The translations under genes and the position numbers were made by a program. Under the pieces are notes generated by a model. The model was given only the letters and a program-made list of their open reading frames with translations. It was not told the DNA's origin and ran no database searches. From Fusobacterium sp. (GTDB taxonomy: Bacteria; Fusobacteriota; Fusobacteriia; Fusobacteriales; Fusobacteriaceae): 5,513 nt of DNA. The DNA lies in NCBI GenBank assembly GCA_030527385.1, contig JAUNAY010000084.1, forward strand, positions 1-5,513, in the 5' to 3' direction. This document shows, piece after piece, positions 1 to 5,513 of this stretch. The first letter of the stretch is position 1, and each line of letters starts with the position of its first letter.

Positions 1-1154
1 ATAGTTATACTATGCTTAATGATAAAATTAGAGGAGAAGCTAGGGATACTTTTTTAGATGATCTACCTATTCAACTTCCTTTTAACATAGGTTTAGAGAC
101 AAGATTGATAGATAAAAATCTATCTCTTTTTAATGTTAATGCTCAAATGCCTATTTTTGTACCTGCCACTTGGTTTTTATACAGTGCAAGACAAAAAGGA
201 GAGGATATTTCAAATCTTACAAGAGATTTAACTGAAAAAATGATAAAACTACAAACCATTGGACAATATTACTATATTTTAGCTTTAGAATCTGAACAGG
301 AGCATTTAAAAAAAGAGTTAGAGTCTGCTAAAGAATTTAATAAAAACGCTAAAATTGCCCTAGAAGTAGAGGCTATTCTTCCTTGGGAATATGAGGGTAG
401 TGAACAAATTGTTCAAATGAAAGAGTATGCTTTAAAACAAAACGCTAGAGACTTACAAATGGCAAAAATTTCTCTTATGAATAATTTAGATATGTATCCA
501 TTATTAGATTTTCAACTTGAAAAACCAAATTATAAAAATGAAGAAACAATTCCTCAATTAGAAGAGGTTATCTATGAAGCTCTTAAAAACAGTGAATTGA
601 TACAAATTAGAGAAAATGCTGAAGATGTTAGTAAAGATATAACAAAAATAGCTATTAGTAATTTTTTACCGAAAATCATTATCAGTGGAGGATATTTCAA
701 TACAAGTAATTCAACTCTTACTGATCCAGATTTCTTTATGGGAACTTTAGGTGGAATGTTTTCTATATTTAATGGTTTTCAAAACATAAATGAATATAAA
801 AAAGCTAGAAAAAATCAAGAAATTGCCTTTATAAAAAGAGAACAGGAGATAATGAAAGTTATTTACCAAACTGTAAATGCTTATAACTCTTTAGAAAGTA
901 GCAAAGAAGAAAGAGATATAGCAATTAAAAATTTTGAAGTAAACACAGGTAGATTCAATCAGAAAAAATTAGAAAAAGAAACTGATTCCATAGATAATTG
1001 GGAATATCTAAAAAGTGTAGCTGAGTATGAAAAAGCTCTAAGTTTAAAAGAAAAAACTGAATATAAATATAGAGTTTCTCTAGCTACTTTAAATATGTTA
1101 ATAGGAAAAGATATTTTTGCTAAAGGAGAAAATAAAAATGAAAAAAATAAATAG
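1..1154 (+). CDS. TolC-family outer membrane efflux channel, 5'-truncated by the window edge
   Basis: This is the outer-membrane exit duct of the pump, expected to form a trimer with a periplasmic helical tunnel. The frame is open from base 3 to the TAG at 1152-1154 (383 residues). An ATG at 12 is unlikely to be the start: no Shine-Dalgarno lies before it, no signal peptide follows, and the protein begins in mid-domain. The family is usually about 420-480 residues, so the signal peptide and first helix probably lie upstream. Two outer-membrane-efflux repeats are visible. The first includes YYYILALE (about 265-290) and a long charged helix to about 500. The second opens with a strand-like LPKIIISGGYF (about 665-700), then the family-typical SIFNGF (about 762-780), then long helices ending LATLNMLIGKDIF. 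The last codons overlap the adaptor gene and contain its ribosome binding site. Assignment to the family is firm; the partner pump is inferred from the operon. Confidence 0.9.
   Translation, partial: SYTMLNDKIRGEARDTFLDDLPIQLPFNIGLETRLIDKNLSLFNVNAQMPIFVPATWFLYSARQKGEDISNLTRDLTEKMIKLQTIGQYYYILALESEQEHLKKELESAKEFNKNAKIALEVEAILPWEYEGSEQIVQMKEYALKQNARDLQMAKISLMNNLDMYPLLDFQLEKPNYKNEETIPQLEEVIYEALKNSELIQIRENAEDVSKDITKIAISNFLPKIIISGGYFNTSNSTLTDPDFFMGTLGGMFSIFNGFQNINEYKKARKNQEIAFIKREQEIMKVIYQTVNAYNSLESSKEERDIAIKNFEVNTGRFNQKKLEKETDSIDNWEYLKSVAEYEKALSLKEKTEYKYRVSLATLNMLIGKDIFAKGENKNEKNK
1123..1128 (+). promoter_or_regulatory. Ribosome binding site of the adaptor gene, inside the channel gene
   Basis: AAGGAG lies 9 bases before the ATG at 1138. 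It sits within the coding end of the channel gene. It decides the start: the in-frame TTG at 1117 lies upstream of this site, has no such site of its own, and would add seven charged residues in front of the signal peptide. Confidence 0.85.
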
Positions 1155-2238
1155 TAAAATTATAATAGCAATAACTACTTTGCTATTGATTACAAGTTGC
1201 AATAAATCAAAAGAGATTCAAGAAATTATTCGTCCAGTAAAAGTTGTTACTGCTGGAGGATATTTAAGTTCTCAAAATATGACTTTTTCAGGAATTACAG
1301 TCCCTAGCAAAGAAACTATACTTTCTTTTAAAGTAGCTGGACCAATAGCAAATATTAATTTAACTCAAGGACAAAAAGTCAAAAAAAATGAAGTGATTGC
1401 TCAAATGGATACTCGTGATTATAAGATTAATCTTGAGGTGTACAAGAAAAAATATGAAGCTGCTAAGGCTGCTAGTGATAACGCAACTTTTCAATATAAT
1501 AGAGCTGAAAAAATGTATAAAGGTGGAGCTATGTCTAAGAAAAATTTTGATATGATTACAGCCCAAAAAAAGGCAGCTCTATCAATGTTAAAAGAAGCTG
1601 AACAGGGTGTAGCTAATGCTACTAATAAAATCAAAGATACTGAATTAAAAGCTCCATATGATGGATATATTTCTAAAAAATTTGTAGATGCTGGAAGTGT
1701 TGTTAATGCTGGAACTCCAGTGGCTGTAATTACAGCTGAAGGAGCCCCAGAAATCAATATCAGTGTTGCTGGAAAAGATATTGAATTTTTAGAAAAAACA
1801 AAAGAAGCTATCTTTATTCCCAATGACTCTCCTGAAAAAAGCTACAAATTAAAATTAAAAGAGATTGGAAAAAATCCAGAATTTGCAAAAATAACTTATC
1901 CAACAGTTTTTGAAATACAAGACAATGTTGATATTAGAGTAGGTAGCAGTGGAAAAGTTATTATAAACTTTCCTGAAGATATAAAACAAGAAATCTATAT
2001 TCCTGTAACTGCTCTTTTTGAAGATAACGGCAGCAAAGTATTTATCTATGAAAATGGTGTAGCAGTTGCTAAGAATGTTAAAATTGGAAATTTAAAAAAT
2101 GATGGAAAAATTCAAATCATTGAAGGTTTAAAAAGAGATGATAAAGTTATTACTGCTGGAGTTAATAATATTATTGATGGAGAAAAAGTAAAGCTTCTTC
2201 CTGAACCTAGTAAAACAAATGTTGGAAAATTGATGTAG
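1138..2238 (+). CDS. RND efflux periplasmic adaptor (membrane fusion protein), lipoprotein
   Basis: The 366-residue adaptor should link the RND pump to the TolC-type channel. The ATG at 1138 is preferred because of its AAGGAG site and because it gives a clean lipoprotein signal: a KK-containing start, a hydrophobic stretch (residues 8-19), and the lipobox ITSC with Cys21 (codon 1198-1200). The mature protein is therefore predicted to be lipid-anchored. Domains in order: first half of the lipoyl domain (about 62-93, with FKVAGPI and GQKVKKNEVIAQMD); alpha-helical hairpin (about 94-167); second lipoyl half (about 168-199, with LKAPYDGYISKKFVDAG); beta-barrel (about 203-275); membrane-proximal domain (about 278-355, with IYIPVTALF). 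The hairpin tip has Arg122, Met126 and Ser133 at the spacing of the R-L-S channel-docking motif known from AcrA, with Met in place of Leu. Length is normal for the family. It overlaps the channel gene by 17 bases and is 12 bases from the pump gene. The specific substrate is unknown. Confidence 0.95.
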   Translation: MKKINSKIIIAITTLLLITSCNKSKEIQEIIRPVKVVTAGGYLSSQNMTFSGITVPSKETILSFKVAGPIANINLTQGQKVKKNEVIAQMDTRDYKINLEVYKKKYEAAKAASDNATFQYNRAEKMYKGGAMSKKNFDMITAQKKAALSMLKEAEQGVANATNKIKDTELKAPYDGYISKKFVDAGSVVNAGTPVAVITAEGAPEINISVAGKDIEFLEKTKEAIFIPNDSPEKSYKLKLKEIGKNPEFAKITYPTVFEIQDNVDIRVGSSGKVIINFPEDIKQEIYIPVTALFEDNGSKVFIYENGVAVAKNVKIGNLKNDGKIQIIEGLKRDDKVITAGVNNIIDGEKVKLLPEPSKTNVGKLM

Positions 2239-2244
2239 AGGTGA
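2238..2244 (+). promoter_or_regulatory. Ribosome binding site of the RND transporter gene
   Basis: GAGGTGA matches the anti-Shine-Dalgarno well and ends 6 bases before the ATG at 2251. Its first G is the last base of the adaptor TAG stop, so ribosomes ending the adaptor are positioned on the pump gene's initiation site. This fits translational coupling. Confidence 0.8.
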
Positions 2245-2250
2245 GGGAAA

Positions 2251-5200
2251 ATGAATATAATTGATTATTCTATAAAAAATAGAGTGGTAACTATCTATCT
2301 TACTGTTATTTTAATCGTTGGTGGAATTTTTTCTTATATAAAACTTGGAAAGTTGGAAGATCCCGAATTTAGAGTAAAAGAAGCTATTGTTTTAACTTTA
2401 TATCCTGGAGCTAATCCTCACCAAGTTGAGCTTGAGGTCACTGATGAAATAGAAAGTGCTTTACAACAAGTTGGAAATACTGAATATATTGAAAGTATTT
2501 CTAAAGCTGGATATTCAGAAGTTAAGATTAAGTTAAAGGAATCTTTAAAAGCAGAAGTTATAGATCAATATTGGGATAACGTTAGAAAAAAAGTAAATGA
2601 TGTTAAAAGCAAACTTCCTGCTGGAGCTTTACCGCCTATTGTAATGGATGACTATGGAGATGTCTATGGTATGTTCTTTGCTGTTACAAGTGACGGATAC
2701 TCAGAAGAAGAATTAAATAATTATGTAACATATATCAAAAGAGAGCTTCAAGGACTCTCTGGTGTTTCTAAGACAACAGTTTATGGAAAGGTAGATACAG
2801 CAGTAGAAGTTCTTATTGATAGAGAAAAAGTAGCTGCTTTGGGAATAAATGAAAAATTAATACTTGCTTCTTTTTTATCACAAAATCTTCCAGCATATAG
2901 TAGTTCTATGGAGCACGGAGATTTAAAAATTAGGGTAAATATAAATGAAGGCTTTAATAGTTTAGAAGATATAGGAAATTTAGTTATTTTCTCTAAAGAT
3001 AAGTTAAGAGGTGGAGAAGAAGTAGTACTTCTTAAAGATATTGCCACTATACAAAAATCTCAAGTATCTCCAATCAGAAATAAAATGAGATATAATGGTA
3101 AAAAGGCTATGGGGCTTATGCTCTCTCCTGAAACTGGAACAAATGTTATTGATACTGGAAAACAAATTGAAGAAAAATTAAAAGAGATAAAAGGAAATCT
3201 TCCTAAGGGAATAGAAATTGAAAAAATATATTATCAACCTGAGCTTGTTACTACTGCTATTAGTCAATTTGTAAATAACCTTATAGCTTCTGTTGTTGTT
3301 GTTGTTGGAGTGCTTTTATTCACAATGGGAATGAGAAGTGGACTTATTATTGGTAGTGGTCTTATTCTTTCAATCTTGGGAACTTTAATCTATATGTTAG
3401 CAGTTAAAATGGATATGCAAAGAGTTTCTCTTGGTTCCTTTATAATTGCTATGGGAATGCTTGTTGATAATGCCATAGTTATTGTTGATGGTATTCTTAC
3501 GGGTATGGAAAATGGAGAAGAAAGATATGAAGCTCTTACAAAAACTGCTAAAAAAACAGCTATTCCCCTTCTTGGAGCCACTGTTATAGCCGTGATGGCA
3601 TTCTTGCCTATGTACTTAATGCCTACTGATGCTGGAGAATATATTTCAAGCCTATTTTGGATAATGGCTGTATCTTTAGGTTTGAGTTGGATCCTTGCTC
3701 TTACTCAAATTCCTGTTTTTTGTGATCTATATTTAAAAGTTAAGAAGAGAGAAGAAAAAGGTAAAAAAGAAAAATTTTTTGAATTTTGTCATAAATTTTT
3801 AGAGAAAGTATTAGCACATCGAGTTTTATCACTTGGAATAGTAATTGGTGCTTTTGCATTTTCTATGTTACTATTTACAAGACTACCTATTACATTCTTT
3901 CCAGATTCTGATAAAAAGGGATTTGTAGTAAATCTTTGGCTTCCTGAGGGAACATCTTTAACAAAAACTGATGAAATTAGTAAAATAGTTGAACAAGAAA
4001 TTTTAAAAGATGAAAATGTAACTGTGGCTACTGGAGCTATCGGTGGTTCTCCATCAAGATACTATGTTGCTACTATTCCAGAACTCCCTAACGAAAGCTT
4101 CTCACAAATTATTGTGGCTGTAAAAGATCTTGAAAGTGTAAATAGAGTTGGAAAAAATATTAAAAAATTTGTAAGTGAAAATATTCCTGATGCCAGAGTA
4201 GAAATTAGAAAATATGTAAATGGAATTCCAACTAGATATCCTGTTGAACTTAGAATTTCAGGAGCTGATCCATATATTTTAAGAGAACTTTCAAAAAATG
4301 TTATGGATATTATGAGAAAAACTCCTAATACAGAAAATATTCAAACAGACTGGAAAAATAAAGTGCTAACTTGGGCTCCTAAATTTGCTCAAAATGTTGA
4401 AAGAAAAAATATAATCTCTCCTATGGATATAGCAAACTCTCTAAGTAAAGCAACTGATGGAGTAACTATCGGAAAATATAAAGAGGGTACAGAACTTATG
4501 CCAATAGTTATTAGAGAAAAATCTGGTGGGCAACAAATTGATGTAAATAGTATTGGACAAATTCCTGTTTGGGGACTTGGAATAAAAAATTTACCTCTTA
4601 ATAAGATTATTGAAAAAGAAGAACTTAAATGGGAAGATCCAGAAATTCATAGAAGAAATAGAGTTAGAACAATCACTGTTCAATGTGATGTAAAAGAGGG
4701 ACATACTGCTGAAAGTGTTAGAAAAATTATAGCAAAAGAGATAGAAAAATTAGATCTTCCTGCTAATTATAAATTTGAATGGGGTGGAGAGTACTATGAA
4801 CAAAATAAAAATGTCTCTGCTGTATTATCTTCTGTTCCATTACAAGCTATTATAATGTTCTCTATCTGTGTGTTCTTATTTGCTAGTTTAAGAGATCCAT
4901 TTATAATCTTTGTTATTCTACCTCTATCATTTATAGGTATTGCTCCTGGATTGTTTATTTCTGGTCGTTCATTCGGATTTATGTCTATAATAGGAGCTAT
5001 TAGTTTGAGTGGAATGATGATTAAAAACTCTATTGTTCTTATTGATGAGATAAAATATGAGATAAACGTTGAAAAAAAAGATCCATATATTGCTGTTATT
5101 GATTCTGCTGTAAGTAGAATTCGTCCTGTCTCTATGGCATCTGTAACAACTATATTTGGTATGTTGCCTCTTGTCTTTGATCCACTTTATGGAGATATGG

Positions 5201-5310
5201 CTATTACAATAGTATTTGGACTTACTGCATCAACTATGCTTACTTTATTTGTTGTTCCTCTTCTATATGCTATGCTTTATAAAATTGAAAAGAAACAAAA
5301 TAAACAATAA
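2251..5310 (+). CDS. RND-family inner-membrane efflux transporter (AcrB-type permease)
   Basis: This 1019-residue protein is the proton-driven pump, expected to act as an inner-membrane trimer; its length is normal. The start has a strong ribosome binding site. The pattern is the usual twofold RND one. TM1 is about 11-31, followed by LEDPEF (35-40) and the first periplasmic porter region (about 40-332). TM2-TM6 are about 336-358, 363-385, 391-415, 438-457 and 465-490. A Lys/Glu-rich cytoplasmic linker covers about 496-523. TM7 is about 524-543, the second periplasmic region about 544-857, and TM8-TM12 about 860-1010. By alignment to AcrB from memory, TM4 has Asp406 (AcrB Asp407) followed by Asn407 (AcrB Asp408). 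TM10 keeps Lys925 (Lys940). At the start of TM11 Arg956 matches Arg971, and Ala963 replaces Thr978. The TM10 lysine and the lack of CusA-like features argue for the HAE branch (drugs, solvents, amphiphiles) over metal export. LEDPEF with Asp-Asn in TM4 resembles TriC-type transporters. Substrate is not predictable. Confidence 0.96.
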   Translation: MNIIDYSIKNRVVTIYLTVILIVGGIFSYIKLGKLEDPEFRVKEAIVLTLYPGANPHQVELEVTDEIESALQQVGNTEYIESISKAGYSEVKIKLKESLKAEVIDQYWDNVRKKVNDVKSKLPAGALPPIVMDDYGDVYGMFFAVTSDGYSEEELNNYVTYIKRELQGLSGVSKTTVYGKVDTAVEVLIDREKVAALGINEKLILASFLSQNLPAYSSSMEHGDLKIRVNINEGFNSLEDIGNLVIFSKDKLRGGEEVVLLKDIATIQKSQVSPIRNKMRYNGKKAMGLMLSPETGTNVIDTGKQIEEKLKEIKGNLPKGIEIEKIYYQPELVTTAISQFVNNLIASVVVVVGVLLFTMGMRSGLIIGSGLILSILGTLIYMLAVKMDMQRVSLGSFIIAMGMLVDNAIVIVDGILTGMENGEERYEALTKTAKKTAIPLLGATVIAVMAFLPMYLMPTDAGEYISSLFWIMAVSLGLSWILALTQIPVFCDLYLKVKKREEKGKKEKFFEFCHKFLEKVLAHRVLSLGIVIGAFAFSMLLFTRLPITFFPDSDKKGFVVNLWLPEGTSLTKTDEISKIVEQEILKDENVTVATGAIGGSPSRYYVATIPELPNESFSQIIVAVKDLESVNRVGKNIKKFVSENIPDARVEIRKYVNGIPTRYPVELRISGADPYILRELSKNVMDIMRKTPNTENIQTDWKNKVLTWAPKFAQNVERKNIISPMDIANSLSKATDGVTIGKYKEGTELMPIVIREKSGGQQIDVNSIGQIPVWGLGIKNLPLNKIIEKEELKWEDPEIHRRNRVRTITVQCDVKEGHTAESVRKIIAKEIEKLDLPANYKFEWGGEYYEQNKNVSAVLSSVPLQAIIMFSICVFLFASLRDPFIIFVILPLSFIGIAPGLFISGRSFGFMSIIGAISLSGMMIKNSIVLIDEIKYEINVEKKDPYIAVIDSAVSRIRPVSMASVTTIFGMLPLVFDPLYGDMAITIVFGLTASTMLTLFVVPLLYAMLYKIEKKQNKQ

Positions 5311-5351
5311 AAATTACATAATGATTAAAAATAATATATTAAAATTTTATT

Positions 5352-5371
5352 TTGTCACAAAATTGTCACAA
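5352..5371 (+). repeat. Two 9-base direct repeats (TTGTCACAA) after the operon
   Basis: TTGTCACAA occurs at 5352-5360 and 5363-5371, separated by AA, so the period is 11 bases, about one helical turn. Each copy is also nearly its own inverted repeat (TTGT-C-ACAA). The surrounding DNA is almost pure A/T, so the paired GTCAC cores stand out. They could be a protein-binding site, or TTGTCA could serve as a -35 element with TAGAAT at 5372-5377. The spacing for that promoter is short (14 bases from the first copy), so the promoter reading is weak. Function unknown. Confidence 0.5.
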
Positions 5372-5422
5372 TAGAATGGTATATATTAATCATAAAATCT
5401 TTCCCCAAGATATTTTATAGAT

Positions 5423-5457
5423 AAAAGGGTTTGCAATTTCGGTTGCAAACCCTTTTT
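5423..5457 (+). terminator. Intrinsic (Rho-independent) terminator of the efflux operon
   Basis: A perfect 14-base-pair stem pairs 5423-5436 with 5443-5456, with a GGGTTTGC core. The six-base loop TTTCGG can be drawn as a UUCG tetraloop closed by a U-G pair. The right arm runs into five Ts (5453-5457). It lies 112 bases after the transporter stop and is the only strong hairpin in the tail, so it is the likely end of the operon transcript. The left arm begins with four As, so some termination from the opposite direction is possible. Confidence 0.93.
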
Positions 5458-5478
5458 GATTTCTAAGGAAATTATAAA

Positions 5479-5506
5479 TTGACTTTATATAAAAATTTTT
5501 TAATAT
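5479..5506 (+). promoter_or_regulatory. Possible promoter directed out of the right edge
   Basis: TTGACT (5479-5484) is one base from the -35 consensus and is followed after 16 bases by TAATAT (5501-5506), which matches the -10 consensus at four of six positions. It lies just after the operon terminator, where a promoter for a following gene would be expected. The DNA here is so AT-rich that -10-like strings arise easily, and no downstream gene is visible to confirm it. Confidence 0.35.
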
Positions 5507-5513
5507 TTTATAT

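Noticed and set aside
12..14. ATG as the start of the channel gene
   Set aside because: The frame stays open to the left edge, no ribosome binding site precedes it, and the protein would lack a signal peptide and its first helix. It is better read as an internal Met of a truncated gene.
1381..1388. Runs of eight A (here and at 5072-5079) as slippage or frameshift sites
   Set aside because: Both frames continue intact through the runs with conserved protein on either side. Such runs are expected from lysine-rich AT-biased coding.
1360..1823. Two overlapping - strand open frames inside the adaptor gene (1360-1566 and 1491-1823)
   Set aside because: They lie opposite a well-supported conserved gene, show no recognisable domain, and arise from the AT-rich codon pattern of the + strand.
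3292..3306. Five GTT repeats in the transporter gene as a phase-variation tract
   Set aside because: A trinucleotide unit cannot shift the frame, and it encodes a valine run within TM2 (residues 348-352), which is ordinary for a membrane helix.
2781..3581. Two - strand open frames inside the transporter gene (2781-3047 and 3390-3581)
   Set aside because: They are antisense to conserved RND porter and membrane segments, with no recognisable family and no convincing initiation site.
2251..5310. Heavy-metal (CusA-type) RND exporter
   Set aside because: The TM10 lysine typical of HAE pumps is present and the LEDPEF motif points to another branch. The few cysteines (491, 513, 812, 873) are scattered and mostly in or near membrane segments.
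5327..5353. A/T-only hairpin just after the transporter stop (AAAATAA with TTATTTT) as a first terminator
   Set aside because: The stem is only seven A-T pairs with a 12-base loop and no GC core, too weak beside the 14-pair terminator at 5423-5457.

Overview
The window holds the greater part of one operon on the + strand. It encodes a tripartite RND (resistance-nodulation-division) efflux pump: an outer-membrane TolC-type channel (5' end cut by the window edge), a lipid-anchored periplasmic adaptor, and an inner-membrane RND transporter. The two downstream genes are complete. No coding sequence is supported on the - strand.

The DNA is very AT-rich, arginine is mostly AGA, Shine-Dalgarno sites are strong, and the proteins require a double membrane. 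This combination suggests a low-GC Gram-negative bacterium, most likely a Fusobacterium-type organism. That is an inference from composition and gene style; no taxonomic marker is present.

Layout: bases 1-1154 are the channel gene, already open at the left edge. Bases 1138-2238 are the adaptor, whose start lies inside the last 17 bases of the channel gene, with its ribosome binding site also inside that gene. Bases 2251-5310 are the transporter, 12 bases after the adaptor stop, with a ribosome binding site that begins on the last base of that stop codon. Bases 5311-5513 are non-coding: an AT-rich 3' untranslated stretch with two 9-base direct repeats (5352-5371), a strong intrinsic terminator (5423-5457), and a weak possible promoter pointing out of the window (5479-5506).

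Family knowledge predicts how the parts cooperate. The RND trimer takes substrate from the periplasm or inner membrane using the proton gradient. The adaptor ring bridges it to the channel, and substrate leaves through the channel across the outer membrane. The substrate cannot be read from the sequence. The transporter looks like the hydrophobic/amphiphilic (HAE-type) branch with a LEDPEF motif after its first membrane helix, not the heavy-metal branch. No regulator gene is visible; if there is one, it is outside the window. I see no undescribed system here. The points worth a second look are details of the proton-relay residues, the start and anchoring of the adaptor, and the region after the operon.
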